NCBI GenBank assembly: GCA_963920765.1
Contig: OY987248.1
Span: forward strand, 13,302,539 to 13,366,538
Reading direction: 5' to 3'
DNA: 64,000 nt
From: Ulota crispa
Lineage: Eukaryota; Streptophyta; Bryopsida; Orthotrichales; Orthotrichaceae
Part shown: positions 35,485 to 46,139 of the stretch, in pieces
How the letters are laid out: every line of letters begins with the position of its first letter
Numbering within the stretch: position 1 is the first letter of the stretch
Notes under the pieces: generated by a model
The model's input: the letters and a program-made list of their open reading frames with translations, nothing else
What the model was told of the DNA's origin: nothing
The model's database searches: none
Position numbers and translations under genes: made by a program

Positions 35485-38400
35485 TCAGAGCATGAGTTTG
35501 CGGGAGAAGGGCAACCCGGCCACCGGCACTGGTACGCCTGCAACATCGACGACAAATTCGTTTAACGTATCAAACACCATATTAGTTAAATTGGGAAAAA
35601 CAGTACATTTTGGGACTTCTCAGGATTAAGGTGATCAACTTAATCTGAGCTCCAGCGATTCTTTTTGGTACACGTGCCCTTACTTGAGAGGAGGAATTTG
35701 GGAGGGAAAAAATCTTAGTGGCTCAGACTGAATTTGATACTTTCAAATCTGGTTTAAGGTAACTTTTTGGGTTTAAGGTGGAGTACAAAATGGAAACCCT
35801 GTTTTTCCCAATTTATCTAATATGGTGTTATCACGAAACACTTGGCATTGAGAGATAACACTCCTGATGTTCTGAAACGGATACGAAGAAGTTGCAAACT
35901 CTAGTAATTAGTATTGAGGTTAGAATGAGAGACGGTTGGTTCACATTGTGTCTCATGTACCAACTCTAAGACTTACTCCTTTACTCCTACTCCCAGTTCA
36001 ATATCAGATCCTAACATTCTCACGTTGTAAATGGCAAACTAAATCATACAACAGAATTTGTTTAGGTAAATTGGGAAAAATGGAGGGACCATTTTGTACT
36101 CCACCTTAATCTTACATACAGGAAATGTTGGCACACCTATAGCTCAAAGTTTTAATTATTTGAAATTTTTGTAAGCAATCACCAAGATTTCACTATGGTA
36201 CAAGCGCGAGAAGGGCGCAGCAACTCTATGATCTAATCGTAGTTCAATCCATCTTATTATAAGATGATAGCAAACCTTGCTGCAGGCAATCAATCATTGT
36301 AGATGAGACATTGATACAAATAAAAAAGGCAAATACACCATGACATTAAAACAATTAACTTTTCGTTTAAAAAAAAGGTCTGCTAGCAGAAATTCATCAA
36401 GGCGTATTACTGTTTTTCATCGAGGAGGTGGATCAAAGCGATTGCATCGGAAAATTGATTTTCAACGGAGCACTTTGTCTATTGACCTTGTACAAAGAAT
36501 CGACTGAAAGTGCACACTTGTTTTTTTTTGTAATATGCTAAATTGTACATAATAGTAAATATTGTGAAAATCCCAAAATGTAATGTTTTTCCCAATTTAC
36601 CTAATATGATGTTAGATTGTTGGGATCAGCTCTGTTTTTGCTAGATGCCTAGATCCAAATTTTGGAGCAAAAACCCGCATTTTTAGCACCAAAGTTTCTA
36701 AACATATGTATTTTTAACGTAGACGCTTCTAAGCAAACTAGAGCATTATTATGTGATTGAAGCTACAAGACCCGATTCTCAACCTCTTAAGTCTTAACTA
36801 ATCAAATTTTAATTTTGAGAATTTGCTGGGGATAAGACAGTGTGAACCATGCAAATTCTAAGCTTTTCCTTGTCTGATAACGTTAACCAAGATTACATAA
36901 GATTCAGGTTCATCGCTAAAATTATACTAAATAACTCAAATGTTGAGGCCAACTATTGAACAATTGCATTCAACCACTTGTATTTACGATCTCCTCTAAA
37001 TTGACATTCAAGAGTACCTTTGCAATTGCCAAACACACTAGCACTGATTGCAGATTTGCAGGGAGCACACATTCAAACCATGTTACGGTGGACACACTGA
37101 GACATGAAAGTGGTACAGACTACAGACTGCGATGGATTAAAGAGGTTTGCATGGACAGTGACCGCATGTTTGTACTGTTTTCCAAAACGAGGAGGCTCCG
37201 ACAGGGAAAACTTTATTGGCTAAAATTCACCTAACTCTTACCTCAAACATGGCCTGGCGAGTGGCGACTATAACACTAGAAAAAGGAGGTGAAAACTTGG
37301 ATGGAGTCGCCAAATCCCTCCATATTTTGGATAAAGGTACTAATGTTAGTATGATTAATGGATGAACTTGCAGAGGTCGGTAATTCTGTCCATTTCTATC
37401 CAATTTTTCCTTCCCTCCTTGCATTGTGGGGTGCGTGTTGCTCTACCAACAAAGATACCCAAAAAAAAACCTGCCAACGTCATATTTGTTAATTTGGGAA
37501 AAACAATACATTTTGGGACTTTCAAATTTTGATTTGAAATTTTTAGGAGGCCTCCTAAAACTGAGCTCAACATTTTTTTTTGTACACGTGTCCTCACCTA
37601 AGAGGAGGAATTTGCGAGGGAAAATTTCTTAGTGGCTTAAACTAAATTTGATACCTTTGAATCTGGTTTAAAGTAACCTTTTTGGGTTTAAGGTGGAGTA
37701 CAAAGTGGGACACCTGTTTATCCCAAATTAACAAATATGGTGTTTGCTGCTCTGAGGTTGACTAACTTGCTAGTTAAGTATTGCATTCATGCCCATTCTC
37801 ATTGGCACATTCACCAGCATTCCATGAACATTATTCTACTTGAGTGAGCAAGAATCTCATTCTCATTAGCAAGATGCGTTAGAGGAATGTACAATAGTAC
37901 ATGCATAAAAATATACAAATAAAAACTAAAAGCATAAGAAAGTTTCAAAACCCCATCACTAAGAAGGTCCCACATTATTACAGCCACCTTTTGAGGTCAT
38001 ACATGAAACCTTCTCATTGACTGCTTGTAATGGGGAAATGCGTCATTAGAAAGAACATGATTTATTGATGCGTTTGAGAGACTTGTTTCAAAACCATGTT
38101 GATGAACCCACATCAAGAAAAAAAGACAAAAAGATTCTCACCCAAACACGTCCAACTGTCTTCAGTGTGGGAATGGGCCTTCAGTTACAGAGGAGTTAAT
38201 GGCTTGGCTTACCATTGCAAGTGAAGTTGGTCGGAACCGGTCGCCCACAGAGGTGAGGCAGGTTGATAGCGGCTTTGAAGTTAATGCTGCGACTATTTTT
38301 GTAACCAGCAAAAGCCACGCACAGACAACTGGGCTCAGTGGTGCGAATGACGTAGCAGCAGTCTTCATCGGGAGGGTCGGGAGTCGGACCCTCCACGGCA

Positions 38401-38525
38401 TTCATGCAAGGCTCCATGGCCCCCAGTGTCGTGGTTGCCGAGGGGCAAAAATACAACGCCGACACCGCCTCCAGATTGAGCACCAGGGCCACCACCACAA
38501 CACCGAGAACATGCAGCAGGGCCAT
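35485..38525 (-). CDS. secreted non-specific lipid transfer protein, predicted two exons
   Basis: Eight-cysteine LTP that would bind acyl lipids in the cell wall or apoplast. Exon 1 is 38525-38213: signal peptide of about 23 residues (hydrophobic, ending AVSA), then cysteines at 27, 40, 56-57, 67, 69, 93 and 103. This is the C..C..CC..CxC..C..C pattern, with a Leu between the CxC pair. After the last Cys the sequence is AATG|GTAAGC, a strong donor at the place where many plant LTP genes are split. Read straight on it gives CNGKPSH and stops (109 aa). A matching acceptor (TTGTCGTCGATGTTGCAG) lies at 35538. Splicing there is in phase and adds exon 2, 35537-35485, ending GVPVPVAGLPFSRKLML, for 121 aa. 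The 2.67-kb intron contains two or three MITEs. A TATATG lies about 90 bases upstream of the ATG. Exon 1 is confident; exon 2 is a prediction. Confidence 0.8.
35569..35833. mobile_element. AACACCATATT MITE, 257 bp, target ATCA
   Basis: Element 35573-35829 with ATCA on both sides. Ends AACACCATATTAGTTAAATT and inverse ATCTAATATGGTGTT. It lies 31 bases from the predicted LTP exon 2 acceptor, inside the intron. Confidence 0.88.
36050..36613. repeat. two drifted ends of the AACACCATATT family
   Basis: 36050-36115 resembles a left end (GGTAAATTGGGAAAAATGGA, GTACTCCACCTTAA) and 36560-36613 a right end (GTTTTTCCCAATTTACCTAA, ATATGATGTT). The 440 bp between are unrelated to the family, so this is either one copy with an insertion or two fragments. 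No matching flanks. Confidence 0.45.
37472..37748. mobile_element. AACACCATATT-family MITE, 269 bp, target TGCC/TGCT
   Basis: Element 37476-37744, left end AACGTCATATTTGTTAATTT, right inverse TTAACAAATATGGTGTT; 4-bp flanks differ at one base. It lies inside the predicted LTP intron. Confidence 0.8.
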
Positions 38526-38960
38526 TGCCGTGACAGACCTCGATCGCTTCGAGTCTAGCTATGAATGATGATGGAACTGTTGTTGTGCCACCGGAGTAAT
38601 AGAGAAGAGCATATATTCTGAATTGAAGAGGAGGAGGTGGTCGGTACTCCGGAGTTGCAACGTGAATGATATGCCCGTGGTTCCACCTGCCTCTCGGTAG
38701 ATATGGCACAGTTAATGGGTTCTGCCAACTGGACACCACGCTCAGAGTCTCGTGGAATGCCATGCGTACAACTCGCCGTTGCAACCCCGGTTCATCCCAT
38801 CCATGCATTCCATGCACGATTCCACGTCTTGGCCACGCTCAAGAGTGATTTTAATGCAGTCTGTAAAACGCTCTGACACTCACCAAAACGAATGATTAGC
38901 GATCCTTGGAGTTGATCGAGAGAAGCCGTCATGGCCAGCCCTTCAAACCACCTCTAAAAG
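38526..38960 (-). promoter_or_regulatory. leader and promoter region of the lipid transfer protein gene
   Basis: GC-rich sequence upstream of the ATG at 38525, in contrast to the repeats beyond 38940. A TATATG-like box lies near 38611-38616 on the minus strand. Open frames on both strands here (38365-38848) have no family features and overlap the LTP reading in other frames. Confidence 0.4.
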
Positions 38961-39210
38961 TTTAAACACCATATTCATTAATTTGGGTAAAATAGGTGTC
39001 CCACTTTGTACTCCACCTTAAACTCAAAAAGTTACTTTAAAACAGATTTGAAGGTATCATACTCAGTCTGAGCCAATAAGATTTTTTCCTTCGCAAATTT
39101 CTCCTCTTAGGTGAGGACACGTGTAGGTTTTAGGAGACCACCTAAAACCTCCATATCAAAAATTTGAAAGTCCCAAAATGTCCCATTTTTCCCAAATTAA
39201 CAAATATGAC
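38961..39210. mobile_element. AACACCATATT-family MITE with lost right terminus
   Basis: The left end AACACCATATTCATTAATTT at 38965 follows TTTA. The interior is typical. The right end reads ACAAATATGACTAAA instead of AATATGGTGTT, so the terminal bases have decayed. Confidence 0.75.
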
Positions 39211-39586
39211 TAAATTGGTCATGGAATTTTTTGTGTTTAATTACAAGCTTTGCTAGAATCTCTTATGATATTTCAAATATGATGAAATTTCATTAAATCC
39301 ACTGCATGTTATGTTTGCCTGATAGTAATAGTGAAGGTGATTGGGTCCCTTGCAAATGAAAATGAGATGAGCCTGGAACAATGTAGTGGATTGCATTGGG
39401 ACGCTCTAAGGTAGCTGTGAAATGTGACTCACATACAAAACAAGTCAAGGACTGCCCATTCCTATTTTTCATCTTCGGTCAGCCTTTACTTATGAGTCCA
39501 AGATTAAGGGGGTTGATGTCTTGTGTGCAATTCAAGGGGGTGAGAAAATTCAAGTCTAGTTCAAGAAAAAACAGTACACCAAAAGA

Positions 39587-39744
39587 GATGAACGCGGTAT
39601 TCATTAATTTCGGAAAAGTCCAATAATGAGACTTATATATCTTACATCCTCAAAAGAATATTTACTAAATACTCTTTCAAGAATGCAAAATCTAAAGGTC
39701 CCGAAATTGGGCTTTCTCCCAAATTAATGAATACCGTGTTGATG
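39587..39744. mobile_element. compact AACACC-family MITE, 150 bp, target GATG
   Basis: Element 39591-39740 (AACGCGGTATTCATTAATTT ... AATGAATACCGTGTT) with perfect GATG flanks. The terminal 25 bases match the family, the middle does not, so it is a short internal-deletion variant. Confidence 0.85.
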
Positions 39745-39798
39745 TGGCTTTTTGGATTGAATTATTGACCTTGCCCAGTTTTGGACCTATTCTTGAAT

Positions 39799-39888
39799 TT
39801 AACCCTTACGGGCCAGTAACCGTGCTTTGGGTGCGCTACGAGTATTTGCAGCGGACGAAAAATGTCTGCCTCGTCCTTTAAAGGTTAA
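39799..39888. mobile_element. 90-bp TTAA-flanked mini-element
   Basis: TTAA-CCCTTACGGGCCAG at 39799 and inverse CGTCCTTTAAAGG-TTAA at 39885. Only 82 bp lie between the TTAA copies. Ends fit the CCCTTAAAGG group. Confidence 0.65.
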
Positions 39889-40344
39889 GCACAATCCGTA
39901 ATCCAAGTATTGCATAAGGCTTGGCCATTAAAAAACGTTCGCTCTTCTTATCAATGCTCAAAATGGTTGGTGCAATTTGGAGTGAACAACAAACTAATTT
40001 TAGATATTAATATTGTTTAGAAACATATTGAATTGTTAAAGTGCTAACCAAAATGGAGGGAAGGTGAATACGCTCACAATGTTAAAAATTAGGGAAGATG
40101 AGAACTTAGGAATAGTAGAAATGCAAAGAAGAAAATTGTACAATGAATGTATGTGCATTCCTTTGTAATTATAGTAAAAAATCCATGTGCATTTAACACC
40201 ATATTTGTTAAATTGGGAAAAACAGTATATTTTGGGACTTCTAAGGTTTTAGGTGATCATCTAAAATCTTAGCTCACAGAGTTTTATTTGTACACGTGCC
40301 GTCACTTGAGAGGGGGAATTTGCGAGGGAAAAAATCTTAATGGC

Positions 40345-40527
40345 TCAGACTAAATATGGGGCAATGGCACGATCAAGGTACCCCAAAACACCCTGCTGGA
40401 CGTCTGGAAAGGACCCTCTGGTCGTCACATTCAACTTCTGCGCCAAGTGCGTTCTCACAGCAATTTCCTGATCCGGACTTCTTGTGAGGATTTCAATGTG
40501 TCGCTGACAACGAATTTCCCAATGCAT
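40345..40527 (-). other. 60-codon frame at the left end of the foldback transposon, unassigned
   Basis: A minus-strand frame from an ATG at 40527 that reads through the terminal inverted repeat and stops just outside it. Its composition (EIRCQRHIEILTRSPDQEIA) is more protein-like than nearby frames, and the GC content is higher than the flanks. It could be a remnant exon carried by the element. No family recognised. Confidence 0.25.
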
Positions 40528-40819
40528 TGTTTTTGTGAAATTACTGCTCCTGCATTAATTGTCTCTTGCGTGCAGAACAATCCTAGTAAACAACAGCCGG
40601 AAGCACATCTTGGAGCAAAGGTTCCTCCAATACTTTTTCCAAAACAGCTTTTTGGTACTTCAAACCCCTCTTTTGGTACTTCAAACCCCTCTTAGAAGAC
40701 ATTGCATTAACAACTGCAAGACATTAAATGTTGCCCTTGGAAGTTGCTCAAGCCGACATGGCGTGTGGAGCGGGACAAGGGTCCGGGTCTGACCCCGTCG
40801 CATGGCTAGTCAACCTTGT

Positions 40820-40930
40820 CTTGCATCTCACATCTTGCATCTTGCATCCCGTGTCCTACATTCCGCATCCCGCATCTCGCATCCCGTGTCCTGCATCTCG
40901 CGTCTAGCATCTCACGTTCTACGTCCTGCA
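40820..40930. repeat. 7-8 bp degenerate minisatellite (CATCCCG/CATCTCG)
   Basis: Run of CATCTCAC, CATCTTG, CATCCCG, CATCTCG type units in the left arm. Its mirror image (GGGATGCAAGACGC type) is at 42875-42965 in the right arm, with unit differences between arms. Confidence 0.8.
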
Positions 40931-40937
40931 ATTTATA

Positions 40938-41223
40938 CTAAAACCTCATATTCAGTAAAATGGGAGTTTTCCATGGAAATGAGAGGTAATGTAAAGGAAA
41001 GTTGACAAAAGGTTTTATGTCAATTCAACTCGATTTGAGCTGAATTGACATAAAACTTTTCAGATTTTACCTAAAATTAGACAATTTTATTGCAATTTAG
41101 GTTGACTTGACCTAAATTGCAATAAAACCTTTCAAAACTAACCTGAAATTGAAAAGTTTTATGTCTCTTTTAGTTATTCTGGGAGGTGCCCAATCTCCCA
41201 TTTTACTGAATATGAGGTTCTAA
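40938..41223. mobile_element. AACCTCATATT MITE, 278 bp, target CTAA, with unoccupied mirror site
   Basis: Element 40942-41219 (AACCTCATATTCAGTAAAAT ... inverse ACTGAATATGAGGTT) with CTAA on both sides. The opposite palindrome arm, at 42861-42871, reads TTTATACTAAGCCC on the mirror strand with a single CTAA and no element. This is a direct empty-site comparison that fixes both borders and the 4-bp duplication. Internal inverted segments (GACATAAAAC, GCAATAAAACC) are element-specific. Confidence 0.92.
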
Positions 41224-41457
41224 GCCCGATTTATTCATAAAACCACTTGTAACTTAAAGGAAGAGTGGGGGGTTTGTCCCATATTGTTTGGAGTTGGGGT
41301 GAGTTACTTTGGGGTACAAGAAGGGCCACTTGAGAGAGAAGAAATACACAACCTCATTTCTTTCTGAGTGAAAAATGTAGGGAAAATACCAAAAATGCCC
41401 CTCAATTCATCAAAAATATCAAATATAACCCCCAGAGATTTGAAATATATAAACACC

Positions 41458-41717
41458 CTTGAACACAATATTTGTTAATTTGGGATAAATGCTTTCTCAA
41501 AATAGATTTCAAGATACTCAAGTTTTGCATTTGTGAGAATATTTTGGACATCGAAATTGAGTTTTTTGATAATTCCTTCAAGATGTTTCATCATTGATGT
41601 AAGGTCTCAAAGAAATTATAATAAAATTCAATCTAAACCACCTCAAAACTCTAAAAATAAAAATTTCAGAAGTCCCAAAATAAATATTTCTCCCAAACTA
41701 ATGAATATTGCATTTTG
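41458..41717. mobile_element. AACACAATATT MITE in the left palindrome arm
   Basis: About 41462-41714: AACACAATATTTGTTAATTT ... inverse ACTAATGAATATTGCATT, flank CTTG on the left and TTGG/TTTG on the right. The right arm carries the same copy in mirror orientation (42378-42630), so the insertion came before the arms were formed or homogenised. Confidence 0.75.
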
Positions 41718-42377
41718 GCTTTGTGTACAAATATCAAAAATACCCTTAGCTTTTTGTAAGAACATCAATTATATCCTTGGTTGTCTTTGAGGATATCATT
41801 AACACCCCTTGTTTATTTGGAAGAATATAAAAAATGCCTTTCCTTTAATTTGAAACATCAAATATGCCCTTGTGTTATTTGAAATTTTAAAAGCCACTTT
41901 GGTTTATGTAAGAATATAAATCTTATAAACTAGAATATACTCTTATTTATCTTTGTAAACATCACAATAACCCTAATTTCTCTATGATTTTTTATTGAAT
42001 TTTTTTTGTAAGTAATGAAATGAACAAAAAAATTCTATGTAACATATGGAATGGCTCTGACTTCAATAATCTTACATGCAAAAATCCTTTATATAGCTCA
42101 AAGAGCTTGCATTCAACTCTTGTCAAATTTTATAATTTCTAATTTTTTCCTAGTAATTACTAAATCTGGCAATAAGAGGCACAAGAGAACTAAGGGCATG
42201 TTTGATATTTCAAATAACACAAGGGCATATTTGATGTTTCAAATTAAAGGAAAGGCATTTTTTATATTCTTCCAAATAAACAAGGGGTGTTAATGATATC
42301 CTCAAAGACAACCAAGGATATAATTGATGTTCTTACAAAAAGCTAAGGGTATTTTTGATATTTGTACACAAAGCCAA

Positions 42378-42634
42378 AATGCAATATTCATTAGTTTGGG
42401 AGAAATATTTATTTTGGGACTTCTGAAATTTTTATTTTTAGAGTTTTGAGGTGGATTAGATTGAATTTTATTATAATTTCTTTGAGACCTTACATCAATG
42501 ATGAAACATCTTGAAGGAATTATCAAAAAACTCAATTTCGATGTCCAAAATATTCTCACAAATGCAAAACTTGAGTATCTTGAAATCTATTTTGAGAAAG
42601 CATTTATCCCAAATTAACAAATATTGTGTTCAAG
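42378..42634. mobile_element. mirror copy of the same MITE in the right palindrome arm
   Basis: AATGCAATATTCATTAGTTT ... AACAAATATTGTGTT, then CAAG. Near-identical to 41462-41714 in reverse. Confidence 0.75.
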
Positions 42635-43084
42635 GGTGTTTATATATTTCAAATCTCTGGGGGTTATATTTGATATTTTTGATGAATTGAGGGGCATTTT
42701 TGGTATTTTCCCTACATTTTTCACTCAGAAAGAAATGAGGTTGTGTATTTCTTCTCTCTCAAGTGGCCCTTCTTGTACCCCAAAGTAACTCACCCCAGCT
42801 CCAAACAATATGGGACAAACCCCCCATTCTTCCTTACAAGTGGTTTTATGAATAAAATGGGCTTAGTATAAACCGCAAGATGTAGGACGCCAAATGCAAG
42901 ACGCAAGATGCAAGACACGGGATGCAAAACAAGGGATGCAAGACACGGGATGCAAGATGCGGGACAAGGTTGACCAGCCATGCGACGGGGTCAAACCCAG
43001 GCCCTTGTCCCACCCCACGCACCACATCGACTCGGGCAACTTTGAAGGGCAACATTTAACGTCATGCTTAACAACGTAGGCTAA

Positions 43085-43309
43085 ATGCTTTGCATCTCTT
43101 GCTACCGCATTCCCCAAATCAGACCCTCGTGATTGTTCATTGTGACCCGCGGAACTCTCCCGTGATTGTTGCAACTGCACACGATAGCGCTCTTTTTGCA
43201 AGCATCTATCTTTAGCTCTTCTCTCCCTCTTCTCCTTTTGCTTTGTTTGCAATTTCAATGCCCTTCGTGCAGCTTCTCGTTTACCCCAATTTGACTGCAT
43301 GATCCCCAT
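43085..43309 (-). other. basic, coiled-coil-like open reading frame in the transposon, unassigned
   Basis: From an ATG at 43309 the minus strand reads a strongly basic, Arg/Lys/Glu/Gln-rich segment (SNWGKREAARRALKLQTKQK and onward through repeated KER and QQS motifs). It then runs into the palindrome's minisatellite and ends at 42863. The first 75 codons look like a genuine protein segment, for example a nuclear or coiled-coil region, but no domain is recognisable. It may be a captured host exon or a transposon accessory frame. Confidence 0.3.
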
Positions 43310-44747
43310 TGTGTGGTACCGTACTAACTTACACTGGACTACTTTGGACAAAACTCGGACAGAACTCACAGAAGATAGAACAATGACAACACAAAAACCC
43401 TAAACACTGCATATCAACTGTTACAAGCAATTTCTCAATGAATTAAAAATGTCTATTGAATAAGAAAGTAAATTATCAGTTAAAAACCATTCAAATGTAA
43501 ATAACTACTAATCACAGTATGTTGCAGTGAAAGCTAATATGCACAAAACCAGTTGAAAATCAATGAAGTTAACTCTTAGTTGGCGTAGCCTCCCAGCCAA
43601 TAAATTTCTATGACAGCCGGTCCTAATTGCAATGATACTTTAGTTTAAGCAACCATTAACTTCTACTTTTTATTCATGTGTGCGCATCACGTCAGTGACA
43701 CATGCCTATGTTTCATGTGTTCCCTCTTTTTTCCCTCACTTTTGACGGTCTTCATGAAATCGTTCTCTCTGCTGTAATGGCTGTTTTAGAGTATTTTCAC
43801 ACCTTACAAATGTTAACATCCGAATATCCTTGAAATGTCCTTTTCAGGACTTGTTTGGACTTGTATTTTGTTATGCTCCCACAAAATTAATCATGAACAT
43901 TTTAGTAAATTTGATCCTACGTGCACCCAGAAACCAAGTATTAGGGCATGCTTTTGCCACTTGAAAAGAAAAAATGCAAATTTTTGATGTCTTATATTGG
44001 GCGTGGAAAAATCAACATGAAATTGTCCCTAAAAGAATTTATAACAATTAATTTTAGTGATGTATGAACTATTACACTTCAAATTCATGGAGCATAGAAG
44101 TTTGCACAACTATGAATGCATTAATCTAATTCCTACTAACCAAATTTGTAATCCGGATGAGTCCTTTACTTCATTTTGATGAAATGAGACACTTTTGGAA
44201 CTTCTCACAAAACCGCTCATCTGGACATGATAACATTCATCTTTTGAAAAAGTGTATTTTTTTCTACTAATTTACAAGTATAAACAACTTCTTGCCAAAA
44301 AATAAATAGCAAAGCACTATCTAGTAAGACATAATAAATAGCAAAAGTATCATGGGTATGGCCAAATTGGAGCTAAGCAATCCTTTTTGGGTACCCTGAT
44401 TGTGCCATCACCCTATGATACCTTCGAATCTAGTTTAAGGTAACTTTTTTGAGTTTAAGGTGGAGTACAAAATGGTACCTCAGTTTTTCCCAATTTAACA
44501 AACATGGTGTTATTTACAAAAAAAAGTTACATCAATGTACTGTCTATCCACTATAAAAAGTGTAATAGTGTAAACTGCAAACTAAGGTGTAAACCATATA
44601 TAAGCTAGTGTAATGAAGATATGAAGTTTCTATACAAAATTTTGGCCATGTAAAGCACATTTTTTGTCCAATCCAACTTGTCTTACACCTCATTGACCTC
44701 AATGATTTACAAAGTTTAGTGTATACACCCTTTTTGTTACATATAGT

Positions 44748-44919
44748 GAATTTCACCATATTCATTAAATTGTGAAAACCAGATTCCCAAATTGTACCCT
44801 AATGATCAATTTAAGTTGGTCAATTTAAACCCAAAGTGTACCCTAATGATCAATTTAAGTTGGTCACTTTAAACCCAAAGTGTTACAAAATTCCCAATTT
44901 AATGAATATGGTGTTGAAA
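44748..44919. mobile_element. compact AACACC-family MITE, 164 bp, with inner duplication
   Basis: Element 44752-44915 (TTCACCATATTCATTAAATT ... inverse AATTTAATGAATATGGTGTT), flanks GAAT and GAAA. Inside, a unit of about 45 bases containing ACCCTAATGATCAATTTAAG and a following AAACCCAAAGTGT is present twice in tandem. Confidence 0.8.
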
Positions 44920-45288
44920 GAACTTGCATAACCTTATCCCATCACTTTCATGACCACATTGTAGCTAGAAAGATGTCAACTAAATTTGGATGATTCAAAG
45001 TCTAATAACAAAAACCACGTTATACAAGGCAAAATGAAGTTGCAAGTGTTCATGATATGTAACACTTGCATATTAGGTGGGGAGATATTTCAAATAGTGT
45101 TCATACTTAGAAAGTTTAGTTTTAGAAGATGTACAACATATGAAATTCAAATATCTCATGATCACCATGACCTTATATAGTCTACATTTACCTTCATAAT
45201 ATAAATTTTCTTAAATATAGTATTAAAAACTTTTTTACACTCAAATGCCATATTTTTTCAAAATTAGAGATGGTCTTGATTTAATTCT
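44920..45288. other. intergenic, nothing recognised
   Basis: AT-rich. A 64-codon plus frame at 44986-45180 has no family signature. Confidence 0.35.
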
Positions 45289-45743
45289 TGAGGAAAAATT
45301 TGATGGATGTCCTTGAAATTTGCAATATTTGTATAAATACCCCTGGCTTTTCAAAAATTACACACACCTTTGACATACTCTCATAATTACAGAAACACCC
45401 TTCTCTAGAGCTATCGAAGGTACATGTCACTTACTTTTGGGCCCAACTTGTGCTGTGATCAGCATTTCAATTTCTTGGTAAAACATATTTTCTTGTTGAG
45501 GCACAACTGATGCTCTCTACTCAATCTTATAGTCAACATGAAATATTGTTTTACCAAGATATTGAAAGGCTAATCATAACACAGGTCGTATCCAAAAGTA
45601 AGTGATATGCACCTTTAATAACCACAGAGAAGTGTATATTCAGAATTATGAAAAACATGTCACCAATATTTGTGCAATTTCTGAAAAAGTAGGAGCATTT
45701 GTACAAATATAACAAATTTAAGGCATATGCATCAAATTTTTCT
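45289..45743. repeat. diverged foldback repeat of the 21610 family
   Basis: GGAAAAATTTGATGGATGTCC at the left and the inverse TTAAGGCATATGCATCAAATT at the right. The arms include TTTGTATAAATACCCC and its mirror. The centre has a second inverted pair around AAGTGACATG/AAGTGATATGC. Confidence 0.6.
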
Positions 45744-46139
45744 TTGATGGTTATTTAATTCCAAAATGAGGATTATGTCCAATAATTAATTGCTCTTTAT
45801 TGGTGTTAAATACTTCCAAACCCTCCAAATCACCTTGTAATACTCTTAACAAATGACAAGCTTGAATTGAAGACTACCCTTCACAACTAAGGCAAGTCAC
45901 AACCTTCCCATGTAGCGGTAATCCTCACATGACTTTTTACCATTGAAAACGAGAAGGAAGACCCAGAGTCACAACCCCAACCTCCTCGGCACTCTGAGAG
46001 AGTCGGTGGTCTCCAAAAGCTGAAAAGTGTAGATTTCAAACTGGAAAAAGAGGGGTTATATTGTTGAAAAAGGTTAAAATAGGGTTCTAGAGATTGCTCT
46101 AGGCCAACATTGGAAGAAGACTAATTAGCCTTAGAGAGG

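Larger units (their letters stand above)
40704..43082. repeat. giant palindrome inside the 4-kb transposon
   Basis: Left arm about 40704-41890, right arm about 42200-43082, loop of about 310 bases. Arms pair from the outer segment AAATGTTGCCCTT through a CATCCCG-type minisatellite (left 40820-40930, right 42875-42965), AAGTGGCCCTTCTTGTACCC, a MITE copy in each arm, and on to ACAAGGGCATATTTGATGTTT. Across 41533-41790 and 42559-42302 the encoded frame differs at one residue of 85, so the arms are close to identical there. The left arm is 282 bp longer because of the MITE at 40942-41219. Confidence 0.85.
40355..44417. mobile_element. 4.05-kb foldback transposon, GGG(C/T)(A/G)ATGGCAC ends, target TATG
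   Basis: Terminal inverted repeats of about 25 bp (GGGCAATGGCACGATCA on the left, TGATTGTGCCATCACCC on the right; four mismatches) bound 40359-44413, with TATG on both sides. The element interrupts a MITE whose halves rejoin exactly. Most of the interior is a huge palindrome: arms about 40704-41890 and 42200-43082. No recognisable transposase. Two GC-rich segments, 40359-40560 and 42960-43370, carry minus-strand open frames and may be captured or vestigial coding sequence. The superfamily is undetermined. Confidence 0.75.
40191..44515. mobile_element. AACACCATATT MITE split by a 4-kb transposon, target ATTT
   Basis: The left part, 40195-40358, starts AACACCATATTTGTTAAATT after ATTT. The right part, 44414-44511, ends AACAAACATGGTGTT before ATTT. 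The two parts join seamlessly at the place where intact copies read GGCTCAGACT..GATAC. Identical ATTT flanks 4.3 kb apart show they were one 260-bp element before the transposon at 40359-44413 landed in it. Confidence 0.85.

Noticed and set aside
36050..36613. Intact AACACCATATT element
   Set aside because: Both ends are drifted, the middle is unrelated and there are no matching flanks, so it is reported only as fragments.
38365..38817. 150-codon minus frame overlapping the LTP gene
   Set aside because: Different frame from the eight-cysteine reading; no cysteine pattern or signal peptide.
41533..42559. Pair of almost identical 85-codon frames on opposite strands
   Set aside because: They are the two arms of one palindrome and run through a MITE; not separate genes.
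42863..43369. 168-codon minus frame as a full gene
   Set aside because: The first codon is GTG and the last 60 codons are minisatellite translation; only the central basic segment is worth noting.
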